A stretch of 64,000 nucleotides of DNA, from assembly GCF_002906655.1 (NCBI RefSeq), contig NZ_CP025795.1:372001-436000 (forward strand), in the 5' to 3' direction. Of the stretch, positions 1 through 8,510 are shown one piece after another (position 1 is the stretch's first letter; every line of letters begins with the position of its first letter). The stretch is from Vibrio hyugaensis (GTDB lineage: Bacteria > Pseudomonadota > Gammaproteobacteria > Enterobacterales > Vibrionaceae). Position numbers and translations under genes: made by a program. The notes below the pieces were generated by a model that saw only the letters and a program-made list of their open reading frames with translations, made no database searches and was not told the origin of the DNA.

Positions 1-44
1 AAGGGATCATCTATGTGTTCTGTACCACATATATAGGTGAATTT

Positions 45-785
45 ATGACAAGCCCTGTTCATGCTGAACGCAAGGTAACGATTGGGTGTTACATCGCACT
101 CGCGTTTGCGGTTGTGTTCTTCTCTGGTTTAATGCAATCCAACGAATGGTACGGTGTATTCGACTTTACCACTCTTAATGGCTCTTTCGGTAAAGTTGCG
201 TACGGCGTAACCGAAGGCGCTGACGGTACGGTACAAGCGGCGACAACGTCTTTCCGCGGTACTGGTGGTAGCGGCGCTCGTGACGGTTTCATTTTTGCAC
301 TTACTTTGATTCCAACCGTTATGTTCGCATTAGGTATGATCAACGTTCTTGAGCACTACGGTGCACTTGAAGCAGCTCGCAAGCTTCTTACTCCTCTTCT
401 ACGTCCTCTAATGGGCATCCCTGGTAACTCTGGTTTGGCTCTGATTGCTTCTCTACAAAGTACCGATGCAGGTGCGGCAATGACGCGTCAGCTAAAAGAT
501 GAAGGTCACCTAACTAAGCGTGAAACGGACGTATTTACGATGTTCCAGTTCACTGCGGGTGCAACTATCGTGAACTTCTTCTCATCGGGTGCGGTACTGT
601 TCACGTTGACGATGGCTGACGGCTCTCTAGCGGTAACGTCTTCTATTGGCTTGGCGGTTGTGGTGATGTTCGCATTCAAGATCGTTGGCGCGAACCTGTT
701 CCGTATCTACCTGAACATGACTGAAGGTAAAGAAGATAAGCAAGACCAAAACAAATCTGAGAACCTAAAAGAGGAGACGGCATAA
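45..785 (+). CDS. yjiH: YjiH-like nucleoside-recognition (Gate) membrane protein
   Basis: A 246-residue inner-membrane protein of the nucleoside-recognition/SpmA-like group, similar in length and order to E. coli YjiH. Hydrophobic segments lie near residues 15-32, 88-110, 135-155, 165-195 and 200-225, and the C-terminus is a charged lysine/glutamate-rich tail. The family is thought to form a gated transporter, but its substrate is not established. I chose the ATG at 45 because TAGGTGA sits just upstream; the ATG at 15 has no ribosome site. The stop overlaps the yjiG start by one base, so the two are probably translationally coupled. The M20 peptidase downstream suggests a role in peptide or amino-acid derivative uptake, which is inference. 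Confidence 0.8.
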   Translation: MTSPVHAERKVTIGCYIALAFAVVFFSGLMQSNEWYGVFDFTTLNGSFGKVAYGVTEGADGTVQAATTSFRGTGGSGARDGFIFALTLIPTVMFALGMINVLEHYGALEAARKLLTPLLRPLMGIPGNSGLALIASLQSTDAGAAMTRQLKDEGHLTKRETDVFTMFQFTAGATIVNFFSSGAVLFTLTMADGSLAVTSSIGLAVVVMFAFKIVGANLFRIYLNMTEGKEDKQDQNKSENLKEETA

Positions 786-1252
786 TGGGTGACGTTAAAG
801 CGAAAAAACCAATGGTGACGGATATCTTCGTCGAAGGTGCTAAGAAAGGTTGGGTGATTGCGACTACCTCTACGGTTCCTAACGTATTGATGGCGTTCGT
901 TATCATCAAAGCGCTGCAAATCACTGGCGCGCTGGATCTGATGGGTACTGTGTTCTCTCCAATCATGGCGGTGTTTGGTCTTCCTGGTGAAGCGGCAGCC
1001 GTTCTTATCGGCGCTTGGATGTCGATGGGCGGCGCAGTGGGTGTGGTTATCACGTTGTTTGACCAAGGTATCCTTAACGGCACGCACATTGCGATTCTAG
1101 CGCCTGCTATCTACCTTATGGGTTCTCAAGTTCAGTACATGGGTCGTATCATGGGTCCAATCGGTACTGAAGGTCGTTACATCCCAGTTATGATTGCAAT
1201 CTCAGTATTGAACGCGTTTGGCGCAATGCTGGTGATGAATCTGTTTGTCTAG
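785..1252 (+). CDS. yjiG: YjiG-like nucleoside-recognition membrane protein
   Basis: A 155-residue membrane protein that pairs with YjiH, matching E. coli YjiG in length. Hydrophobic helices lie around residues 20-45, 50-65, 75-95, 100-120 and 130-153. SpmA/SpmB-type proteins occur as such pairs and probably form a heteromeric channel. Its start codon overlaps the yjiH stop, and its stop is followed within ten bases by the peptidase start, so the three genes form one operon. The substrate is unknown. Confidence 0.8.
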   Translation: MGDVKAKKPMVTDIFVEGAKKGWVIATTSTVPNVLMAFVIIKALQITGALDLMGTVFSPIMAVFGLPGEAAAVLIGAWMSMGGAVGVVITLFDQGILNGTHIAILAPAIYLMGSQVQYMGRIMGPIGTEGRYIPVMIAISVLNAFGAMLVMNLFV

Positions 1253-1261
1253 GAGTGAGTC

Positions 1262-2386
1262 ATGCAATTCTCTCTAAATGAATATCTAGAAGAGCTACGT
1301 CCGCTGATTAATGTGGATTGTGGTACTTACACCACTGATGGTATCGAGTTCATCGCTTCTCAATTTGAAGAGAAGTATCAAGCGATGTCAGGTTGGAGCG
1401 TAAAACGCATCGACTGTGGTAGAGCGGGCATCGGTCTTGAAGTTCGAAACAAGCCGGAAGCTGAACAAATCGACGTGATGCTGATTGGTCACATGGATAC
1501 CGTGTTCCCTGTTGGAACGGCTGAGCTTCGTCCAATGTCTCAAGATGCAGAGAAAGCCTACGGTCCAGGTGTGTCTGACATGAAATCTGGTTTGCTGAAC
1601 ATCGTATACGCGATGCGCAATCTAGACCAAGCGGTGTTGGATAAGTTGTCTATCGCTATCTGCATGAACCCAGATGAAGAGACAGGCTCTCTGGACTCTG
1701 TTGATTGGATTCAATCAGTTGCGAAAAATGCTAAGAATGTACTGGTTGCTGAAGCGGCACGTGCAGACGGTGGTTTAGTTAAAGCGCGTAAAGGCATGGC
1801 TCGCTACAAAATGACCTTCAACGGCGTTGCAGCTCACGCAGGTAACGAGCCAGAAAATGGTCGTAGCGCAATCACTGAGATGGCGAACTGGATCTTGGCA
1901 GTCAATGCAATGACGAACTTTGAATCTGGCACCACGTTGAACGTCGGTATTGTCTCTGGTGGTAACGGCGCGAATATCGTCCCTGAACACGCTGAAGCGA
2001 TCGTGGATGTGCGTTTCTGGAGCAACGAAGAATACGATGATGTCGATAGCAAGCTAAACGGTATGCTGGAAACACCATTCGTTGATGGCGTGAGCATAGA
2101 GTTGGTTCGTGAAGCTTATAAGCCTTCGATGGTGCCAAGCCCACAAACGGAAAGCCTGATGATGCTAGTTGAAGAAGCCGCAAGTGAACTGGCGATCGAC
2201 ATCAACTGGAAAGAAGTAGGTGGTGGCTCTGATGCAAACAACACTGCAATTCTTGGCGTTCCAACTTTGGATGGTCTAGGACCTATCGGTGCGGGTTTCC
2301 ACAGTGATCAAGAGTACTTGTTGCTTGAGTCTATTGAACCACGTATCAAAATGCTGATGCGTGTACTGGAGAAGATTGCTCAATAA
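1262..2386 (+). CDS. M20 family zinc metallopeptidase (carboxypeptidase G2-like)
   Basis: A 374-residue cytosolic M20/M28-type peptidase resembling glutamate carboxypeptidase (CPG2). The first metal motif is GHMDT (H77, D79), followed by D106 in GPGVSDMKSG and the acidic pair near E139-E140 in PDEETGS. The central GVAAHAGNEPENGRSA stretch is typical of the dimerisation domain, and a late histidine in GFHSDQEY should complete the site. The family removes C-terminal glutamate or hydrolyses small peptides. AGGAGTGAGTC before the ATG is a good ribosome site. It is the third gene of the yjiHG operon, taking the place that iadA, an isoaspartyl dipeptidase, holds in E. coli. This suggests the transporter pair feeds a peptide-like substrate to it. 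Confidence 0.88.
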   Translation: MQFSLNEYLEELRPLINVDCGTYTTDGIEFIASQFEEKYQAMSGWSVKRIDCGRAGIGLEVRNKPEAEQIDVMLIGHMDTVFPVGTAELRPMSQDAEKAYGPGVSDMKSGLLNIVYAMRNLDQAVLDKLSIAICMNPDEETGSLDSVDWIQSVAKNAKNVLVAEAARADGGLVKARKGMARYKMTFNGVAAHAGNEPENGRSAITEMANWILAVNAMTNFESGTTLNVGIVSGGNGANIVPEHAEAIVDVRFWSNEEYDDVDSKLNGMLETPFVDGVSIELVREAYKPSMVPSPQTESLMMLVEEAASELAIDINWKEVGGGSDANNTAILGVPTLDGLGPIGAGFHSDQEYLLLESIEPRIKMLMRVLEKIAQ

Positions 2387-2488
2387 GGCATTTTGTTTCC
2401 TTTCTTCATTATCATTACTCGCTATTAATCCTACGTTCAGGTTCATCGTCTTAATATCTATGCCACAGTCATAAATTTAGGAGGCACG

Positions 2489-2863
2489 ATGACCACAAGC
2501 ATGTCTGTAAATTCGGCGTCCGATGACGTTTTAGACCAAACGATGCAAGCACCAGATGAGAAAACCTTTTGGCGTAAAATGAAAAATTCCATCAAGAAAG
2601 CAGGCGAAGAGATAGCGGTCATGGGCATTAAATCATGGCTCGCGATGGCAGATTCCAACACCTCTGTTCGCCACAAAGCGATCCTAGGTGGCGCATTAGC
2701 TTACTTCGTTCTCCCCACTGATATGGTGCCAGACGTACTAGCAGGCGTCGGCTTTACCGATGACATGGCAGCACTTACCCTAGCGGCGAACTCGGTCGGC
2801 AATGCCATTACCGACGAGCATGAAGAACAAGCGAGAGAAAAGCTGAGTTCGATGACGGAGTAG
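2489..2863 (+). CDS. DUF1232 (YkvA-like) membrane protein
   Basis: A 124-residue protein with the DUF1232 signature around residues 70-100: a short hydrophobic helix running into YFVLPTDMVPD and then GFTDDMAAL. The first 45 residues are polar and charged. The family has no settled biochemical role. The start has a very strong Shine-Dalgarno (AGGAGG, six bases from the ATG). It stands alone: about 100 bases follow the peptidase operon and about 175 precede the next gene. Confidence 0.8.
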   Translation: MTTSMSVNSASDDVLDQTMQAPDEKTFWRKMKNSIKKAGEEIAVMGIKSWLAMADSNTSVRHKAILGGALAYFVLPTDMVPDVLAGVGFTDDMAALTLAANSVGNAITDEHEEQAREKLSSMTE

Positions 2864-3038
2864 GAGGAAAAGTGCCCATCAAACATGGTCTATGTTTGGT
2901 TTAACTCAAACGAGAAATTGTTATTTTTAATATTTACTCAAAGTACACGAGCTCGTCGCAATGCACTTTACAGTGGTAGATTTGGTCTATTGGAAAGGGT
3001 ACTTTTGGATTTAAGTTTTTAGCTAAGAGAAGCCTTCC

Positions 3039-3482
3039 ATGTACAGGTATACGCCAGATATCCGCGGTATGCTAACTTTGAAAGGAAAACCGTTGTCATC
3101 TCAATTAGTGGTCCTTCGAGTTGGTGTTCGTGGAACCATACATGAGTTTCAAATTCTTACTGATGCCAGCGGAGCGTTTGCTTTTCCTGCATTTGAAGAG
3201 CACAAGTCTCAAGGCGTGTTAAACCTAGATCAGAAGTTCGTGCTCGTTTTCCTGAAAACTCTTCTAGCAAATGGAGAAGAGGTGACGATATGGGAATCTT
3301 CAATTGATGGTTATGAGACTTGCGAGTTTGCTAGCGAAAATATGGGAAATTTGAATTGTGAAGTAACCAATGAAGTTTACTACTTCGCTTTTTCTTATTC
3401 TGGAACTGGTGAAGATGATACTTATGTATACAGTCAGTGCAAGTTAACTGGTTATGTAGACTCTGGAATATACGAAGAATAA
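3039..3482 (+). CDS. Small beta-sandwich-like protein of unknown function (DUF6795-like?)
   Basis: A 147-residue protein with no signal peptide or membrane segment. The pattern RGMLTLKGKPL near residue 10, then TDASGAFAFPAF near residue 42, resembles carboxypeptidase-regulatory-like beta-sandwich domains and reminds me of DUF6795, but I cannot confirm that. Three cysteines lie in the C-terminal half. Codon use and base composition are more A+T-rich than the neighbours, and the 175-base upstream region is also A+T-rich, so recent acquisition is possible. AGAGAAG lies just before the ATG. The shared terminator follows. Confidence 0.6.
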   Translation: MYRYTPDIRGMLTLKGKPLSSQLVVLRVGVRGTIHEFQILTDASGAFAFPAFEEHKSQGVLNLDQKFVLVFLKTLLANGEEVTIWESSIDGYETCEFASENMGNLNCEVTNEVYYFAFSYSGTGEDDTYVYSQCKLTGYVDSGIYEE

Positions 3483-3524
3483 AAATGAACTTATTTATCA
3501 TTTCGTTGAGCTTCGACAGCTAAA

Positions 3525-3557
3525 ACAAAAGCCCCGATGTTTCCATCGGGGCTTTCA
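3525..3557. terminator. Bidirectional rho-independent terminator
   Basis: GCCCCGATG (3531-3539) pairs with CATCGGGGC (3544-3552), flanked by an A-run on the left and a T-run on the right. It lies between the convergent small protein and the symporter gene and can serve both. Confidence 0.85.
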
Positions 3558-3587
3558 TTTAGACAGGATAATTGAGTTTGGAAGGAA

Positions 3588-4892
3588 TTAAGCTTCCGCG
3601 CGTTTTAGATGTACTTCTTCTTCTTCGACCCCAGCTTTTGGATCGTTGAAGCGGGCTTCATCCAATGCGCCTTCCGATTTAGCAACAATAATAGTCACTG
3701 CGCTGTCACCGGTGATGTTTACTGCGGTACGAATCATATCAAGTAGACGGTCAACACCCATGATAAGTGCAATGCCTTCTAGTGGCAGACCTACTTGGTT
3801 CAATACCATTGCTAGCATTACTAGACCAACACCAGGAACACCTGCGGTACCGATAGACGCCAATGTTGCCGTCATGATAACCATTAGGTAGTCGCCCATA
3901 GTTAGGTCGATATTGAATGCCTGTGCGATGAACGCTGTCGCCACACCTTGCATGATCGCCGTACCATCCATGTTCACGGTCGCGCCTAGCGGTACTGTGA
4001 ACGATGATACGCGGTTCTCAACACCCATGCGGTGCTTAGCCGTTTCCATTGTCACTGGAATCGTCGCGTTCGATGATGCTGTAGAGAAAGCAAACATGAT
4101 CGCGTCTTCCATCTTACGTAAGAACGTAATTGGGTTTAGACCCGTGAAGCCTTTTAGCATCAAGCTGTAAGTCACAAGGCCGTGCAGCAATAACGTACCT
4201 GCTAGTACAACAAAGTATTCAGCAAGGTTGAAGATTGCGCTTAGACCAAGACCTGTAAACAGCTTCGCCATTAGGAAGAACACACCGTAAGGCGCTAGGT
4301 TCATCAAAATCGCAACCAGCTTCATGATGACTTCATTCAGATCAGAGAAGAAAGCGGCAATACGCTCGCCTGGCTTACCCGCTGCACTGATCGCGATACC
4401 GAATAGTACGGCAAACACGATAACTTGCAGGGTTTTACCTTCTGCCATTGCACTGATTGGGTTAGTCGGGAACATATCAATGATCACCTGACCCAAAGAT
4501 GGCGCTTCTGCTGATTTGAATGAACTTGCTGCAGTTAGGTCTGCCCCAGCGCCTGGCTGGAATAGCGTACCCATGGTTAGAGCAAGTGTGATTGCGATAG
4601 CCGTTGTTGCTACGTAGAAAGCAAGGGTTTTACCACCCATGCGACCCAATGTAGATAGGTCTTTTAGAGAGCTGGTACCACAAACTAGCGAAACAAATAC
4701 TAGCGGTACAACAAGCATTTTTAAGCTGGCAACGAAGATCTGTCCACCAACTTCGAATAATCCATTAACAATGTATGCGTCGACAAATCCGTTGTCGGCG
4801 AAAAGTGTGCGAATTGCAAATCCTGTCAAGATACCCGCAACCATACCCAAAATTACGCGGCTGGTAAGCGACATCGGTTTCTTGGTATTCAT
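3588..4892 (-). CDS. Dicarboxylate/amino acid:cation symporter (DAACS, GltP-like)
   Basis: A 434-residue inner-membrane carrier of the DAACS (SLC1-like) family that couples cation flux to uptake of glutamate, aspartate or C4-dicarboxylates. Family landmarks are the serine-rich AFSTASSNATIPVT stretch, the NMDGTAIMQG motif and the GIPGVG-like loop (here AGVPGVGLVML). Length matches the family. I placed the start at 4892 (MNTKKPMSLTSR) because AAGGAG sits properly upstream; the in-frame ATG at 4928 has none. The C-terminal tail is acidic (EEEEVH). Exact substrate is uncertain. Confidence 0.88.
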   Translation of the reverse strand: MNTKKPMSLTSRVILGMVAGILTGFAIRTLFADNGFVDAYIVNGLFEVGGQIFVASLKMLVVPLVFVSLVCGTSSLKDLSTLGRMGGKTLAFYVATTAIAITLALTMGTLFQPGAGADLTAASSFKSAEAPSLGQVIIDMFPTNPISAMAEGKTLQVIVFAVLFGIAISAAGKPGERIAAFFSDLNEVIMKLVAILMNLAPYGVFFLMAKLFTGLGLSAIFNLAEYFVVLAGTLLLHGLVTYSLMLKGFTGLNPITFLRKMEDAIMFAFSTASSNATIPVTMETAKHRMGVENRVSSFTVPLGATVNMDGTAIMQGVATAFIAQAFNIDLTMGDYLMVIMTATLASIGTAGVPGVGLVMLAMVLNQVGLPLEGIALIMGVDRLLDMIRTAVNITGDSAVTIIVAKSEGALDEARFNDPKAGVEEEEVHLKRAEA

Positions 4893-5211
4893 GAGAACAC
4901 TCCTTATAGTTATGCACCTTAAGTTCACTTCAAGGCGGCGAGCAGATTAGCAGTGGAGTGTGAAAATACGAAAGAATAATCCTCTGAATGGTCTGTAGAT
5001 GTGAAGTTAGTCACTTTAAAAAATAGAATATTAACCAAATAGCAACGAATTGGTTGGTTGAAAAGTTTGCTGATTAACAAATTTATCGAATTTACAACCA
5101 ATGGAAATGATTTATTACATTCTCAAATGGTAGAAAACTGTTTGCATAGAGGTAGAGGCTAGAATGCCTAGTGCATAACTAGGCATTTTTATTCACTTGC
5201 TGATTGTGTCG
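4893..5211. other. Intergenic region with a plus-oriented hairpin
   Basis: No gene is seen in these 319 bases. The left part holds the symporter promoter. AATGCCTAGT (5163-5172) pairs with ACTAGGCATT (5178-5187), followed on the plus strand by TTTA. That orientation terminates plus-strand transcription, although no plus gene lies upstream. On the minus strand it can still act as a 3' hairpin for the DUF4056 gene that ends at 5212. Confidence 0.5.
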
Positions 5212-6276
5212 TTATTTTAGTTGTGGGCGAGTTTGGTTATCGACGGTACGAGCGAAGTCTGAAATCTGTTGGTAATCTGCAGGCGTCCAAATTGATTTTG
5301 AGGTTAATGATTTAGGCAGTGCCGAGAAGGATTTTTCATGGTCGCTCGCTCTAAACTCGACACTCATCCATTGGTCGATCGGCTGCTGATCCGCAAAGGT
5401 GGCTGATAATGAAAGCTCATGATTCGCGCCAGAATAGTTTGGCGTTAGACTCAGCGCCATATGGTAGTCACGGAATCTTACTACCCATTTATCTGGTAAG
5501 CGTTTTGAGCTATCCCACCAATCACCATCAAGTTGCTTAATTTTCTCTTTTGTGACGGTTTTGGACTGAGCTTTTAAGTCCTTCAACGCTTGTTTAAAAG
5601 CGGCGTCCATCGCTTGAGAAAAGCCTTTTTGGTCGAGAGTTGGGTTGTCCAATAATACTTGCTTGGCTAAATTTGCGCCGAGCATGTTGGAGTAGAGATC
5701 TTCTGAAGAGAATGCAGACGCGAGTTCTTTAAAGCCACTCACGGAAACCATGCCAAACCATTGAGCGATCTCATGCCATTGAGCAAGACGAAAAGCGGTT
5801 AACGCTGCTGCCTGAGCACTGCGACCGAGCTTCTCTTCTTCACTCAGTTGTTCTTTTTGTTCGTACCAATGAATACGACGAACACGTAGCTCTTCCGGCA
5901 AATCTAGGTGCGCAGCGCGACCTAAATAATGTTGGTTGAGAGTGAACAAATAATAAGTGTAATCAGCAGTATCGCGAACGTGCGCGGTATCAATAAAACC
6001 ACCCAGTTCAGTAAAGATGATGCCGTTAGCTTCTTCATTTAATCCAAGCAAACTACCGGGAACAGACTCACTGCCATCGTTATAATGGTGAGTACCCACT
6101 TCGTTGCTGGATAAGACATTTTCAAGAGAGAAGAATGGTACTGGCACGCTTCCTAACTCGGCCTTGAGATCGACTCCGAATGCGCAACATGGCCTGACGC
6201 CAACCGGTGCTTTCAGTGCTTGTGCTTGGACGAATCCACTACAAAGGCTAAGTAGTAATAGTGCTGTTTTCTTCAA
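5212..6276 (-). CDS. Exported DUF4056-like protein
   Basis: A 354-residue protein with a clear Sec signal peptide (cleavage probably after AQA near residue 19). I recall this type of sequence as DUF4056: TELGGFIDTAHVRDTADY around residue 90 and WHEIAQWFG around residue 165 are conserved-looking motifs, and the H-E pair with the nearby H-x-R could form an active or metal site (inference). The start follows an AGGAG site nine bases from the BamA-like gene stop. It is the last gene of a three-gene operon with two outer-membrane barrels, so a periplasmic or outer-membrane-associated role is likely. The function is unknown. Confidence 0.7.
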   Translation of the reverse strand: MKKTALLLLSLCSGFVQAQALKAPVGVRPCCAFGVDLKAELGSVPVPFFSLENVLSSNEVGTHHYNDGSESVPGSLLGLNEEANGIIFTELGGFIDTAHVRDTADYTYYLFTLNQHYLGRAAHLDLPEELRVRRIHWYEQKEQLSEEEKLGRSAQAAALTAFRLAQWHEIAQWFGMVSVSGFKELASAFSSEDLYSNMLGANLAKQVLLDNPTLDQKGFSQAMDAAFKQALKDLKAQSKTVTKEKIKQLDGDWWDSSKRLPDKWVVRFRDYHMALSLTPNYSGANHELSLSATFADQQPIDQWMSVEFRASDHEKSFSALPKSLTSKSIWTPADYQQISDFARTVDNQTRPQLK

Positions 6277-6285
6277 ACCATACTC

Positions 6286-7410
6286 CTAGAATGCTTCATT
6301 GATTTGGAAATAAAAACCGGTGCTGTCTTTACCAAAGCCCAAATCGACACGCACGTTTATGCGCGCCTTAAAGGCAAATCGGTAGCCAACTCCAACGGTT
6401 GGTAGCCAGCTGCTGGCGAATAAGTCGTGATAGGTCGGTGCAATATTACCTGCGCCTAACCAACCGACGACGCCATGACGACCTGAAATGGTGTGGCGAA
6501 TTTCTACTTGTGTAGAAAGCTGATGTTTGTCGCGATATTGCCCTTGGTAATAGCCTCTCATGCGTTGGTCATCACCCAGTTGGGCGTAATCGAACCAAGG
6601 CGCGTCACCGAAAATAGATTGTGAATATACCTCCATCGCAACAATCGTCGTGTCAGACCATTGTTGGTAAAGGCGGTAGTTAGCAATAAGATTGTCGTAG
6701 TCTTCATCACTGCCCAGTGAATCTCTGTTCGCAACCCATTCGATATCGAGAAATTGCCCTTTCATTGGATTAGGCTCGAAATCGCGAGTATCGTATTCCA
6801 TTCCGACTAATACGCCACTGCTGGTGGCGTCTGTGACTTCGGAAGGCAGAATATCGCCATCCACGCCATCCACTTTATTGAATGACTGCCATTGCCAGCC
6901 TAATTTAGCGTAGGTATTTGGCGCTATTTCAACGGCAATTTTGGGACTCAGTTGTAGGCGTTGGCCCTCATACTGGACTTTGTTACGCTCATTTTCTGCG
7001 GCTTGCGAGCCGATACCCCAGTAATAACCTGGAGTATGGCTGATCCACGCTTCGCCAAGCAGGCGTACTTTGTCACTGTTTAGATAAGTGCGGTTGTTCA
7101 CCCCCAAGCCATAAGAGCCAGACGTCGAACCGTAAGAAGTGACAGTGACGGTTGAATAAGGATCGCCTTTTTGCCAATCGTAAGGGGTGTACAACCCCAC
7201 CGCAGCAACACCGATCCCAAAGCCTTGCTCTGGATTGACGAACGGGCCGGGTAATACGCCCCAGTCGATCAACTTCGATTCATCCACGGTTTCGCTAGAG
7301 CCTAGTTTGGTTAGGATGTCATCCACCAAACTACTCTCGTCTTGCTGCATAGCAAAAACGTGTGGTGTGCAAAACAGTGCTGCAATTACTAGGGAATAAG
7401 AAGCTTTCAT
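6286..7410 (-). CDS. POTRA-less BamA/TamA-family outer-membrane protein
   Basis: A 374-residue protein with a signal peptide (cleavage near FA-MQ, residue 20) and a C-terminal half rich in alternating beta strands that ends in phenylalanine, as expected for an outer-membrane barrel. The GMEYDTRDFEPNPMKGQF stretch and the GRHGVVGWLGAGNI and GVGYRFAF strands fit the Omp85/surface-antigen (D15) barrel. At this length only about 60 residues precede the barrel, so there is no room for several POTRA domains; it is not the essential BamA. It sits between a small barrel gene and a DUF4056 gene, ten to thirteen bases apart, in one operon. It may translocate or insert one of its neighbours. Confidence 0.78.
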   Translation of the reverse strand: MKASYSLVIAALFCTPHVFAMQQDESSLVDDILTKLGSSETVDESKLIDWGVLPGPFVNPEQGFGIGVAAVGLYTPYDWQKGDPYSTVTVTSYGSTSGSYGLGVNNRTYLNSDKVRLLGEAWISHTPGYYWGIGSQAAENERNKVQYEGQRLQLSPKIAVEIAPNTYAKLGWQWQSFNKVDGVDGDILPSEVTDATSSGVLVGMEYDTRDFEPNPMKGQFLDIEWVANRDSLGSDEDYDNLIANYRLYQQWSDTTIVAMEVYSQSIFGDAPWFDYAQLGDDQRMRGYYQGQYRDKHQLSTQVEIRHTISGRHGVVGWLGAGNIAPTYHDLFASSWLPTVGVGYRFAFKARINVRVDLGFGKDSTGFYFQINEAF

Positions 7411-7422
7411 CTTCTCTTTACC

Positions 7423-8241
7423 TTAGAAACGGCGATCGAGAGAGAAGAAGATACTTTGACGGTCGCCAAAGCCAGCTTCGCCCAACAAATACCAGTCGTC
7501 ATTAATCTGGTATTGCATACCGGCAATGGTGTTCCATTCGGATTCCAAATGCTGTTTTACATCGAAGCGACCCGAGAGATTGATACCCGCTTGTTTTAAT
7601 GTGCCTGATAGTTCTTGCTCTACGTTTTGGTACATCGCACCAACCCAAAATCGAACCGGTACACCATTTTTGTGGAAGTCAAAACCAACTCGAGGAGATA
7701 CCACGATGGCGTCAATCGCACCGTCGATCACGTTTAAATTTGTTTGGGTATAACTGGCATCAACAAGTGCAAACAATTGGTCGTAGCCGCCGGCAAGGAC
7801 AAAACCACCACCATAGGTATAACCTTCAAGGTCGAGACGAAATGGGAATTCTCCTAATTTTTGCCCAAGAACACTCACTTTTACATTGGTTTCTGAATAA
7901 CCATCCAGTGTACCAACCAAGCCATAGACGTTTAAGAATGGAAGTAGCCAAACATCACCACGCAGTGTCATCACGTCGCTTGCTTGTTTGCCAGCGCCCG
8001 CTTCCATGTTTAGCGCTTTTTCTAAGCCATGGAGTCCGCTTAGGGCAATCGAATCGACGTTGATGCCTTGTTCCATACTCATATAGCTAAGGTTTAAGCC
8101 AAATGGTTTTGGTAAGTCATAGCCAAGTGCTTCTGCTTTATCTTTCCAGATTGGCAGTGAGATCGAATCAGCATTAGCCGCACCAGTGAATAGACAGGAA
8201 GCGGCAACAAGCAAGGAGCGTAATTTCATAAGTAACTTCAT
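7423..8241 (-). CDS. Outer-membrane beta-barrel protein of unknown function
   Basis: A 272-residue protein with a signal peptide (cleavage near ANA-DS, residue 24) and alternating hydrophobic strands throughout, ending in a terminal phenylalanine as in outer-membrane barrels. The name of the family is not clear to me. Two in-frame ATGs (8241 and 8229) are possible and neither has a strong ribosome site. It is the first gene of the operon with the BamA-like and DUF4056 genes and is divergent from a TetR regulator, which probably controls it. Confidence 0.65.
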   Translation of the reverse strand: MKLLMKLRSLLVAASCLFTGAANADSISLPIWKDKAEALGYDLPKPFGLNLSYMSMEQGINVDSIALSGLHGLEKALNMEAGAGKQASDVMTLRGDVWLLPFLNVYGLVGTLDGYSETNVKVSVLGQKLGEFPFRLDLEGYTYGGGFVLAGGYDQLFALVDASYTQTNLNVIDGAIDAIVVSPRVGFDFHKNGVPVRFWVGAMYQNVEQELSGTLKQAGINLSGRFDVKQHLESEWNTIAGMQYQINDDWYLLGEAGFGDRQSIFFSLDRRF

Positions 8242-8429
8242 TGAACGTGACTATCACAAAAATACCGGAGGCCTTGTATATTGGGCGTCGACTCTGGCGT
8301 TCGTGTCACGGAAAAATCATAGCTTCGTCAGAAAGACAAAGCGCCACAGCAAGAGTTAAGAGTGATTATTACTTCGTATTTTTAGTGGGTTCTTAACTTC
8401 GGCGAGCGCATCTTACTCCTAAAATTAAA

Positions 8430-8453
8430 AAAGTAAACTTCAAAGTATACTTT
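8430..8453. promoter_or_regulatory. Tandem palindromic operator candidate for the TetR regulator
   Basis: AAGTAAACTT (8431-8440) is followed by the perfect palindrome AAAGTATACTTT (8442-8453); the two related units are centred 12 bases apart. They lie in the divergent region between the barrel operon and the tetR gene, 58 bases before the tetR start. Position and symmetry fit a TetR dimer-pair site. No binding has been shown. Confidence 0.55.
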
Positions 8454-8510
8454 TGATTATTGTGCGCTATACTCTGCGTCCACTTACATGAGGTTGGTGA
8501 ATCTAGAGCG

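Noticed and set aside
676..1089. A 137-residue minus-strand frame
   Set aside because: It lies wholly opposite yjiH/yjiG and has no family sequence, ribosome site or codon pattern of its own.
7599..8063. A 154-residue plus-strand frame
   Set aside because: It is opposite the barrel gene, rich in His/Arg/Gln as in shadow frames, with no start signal.
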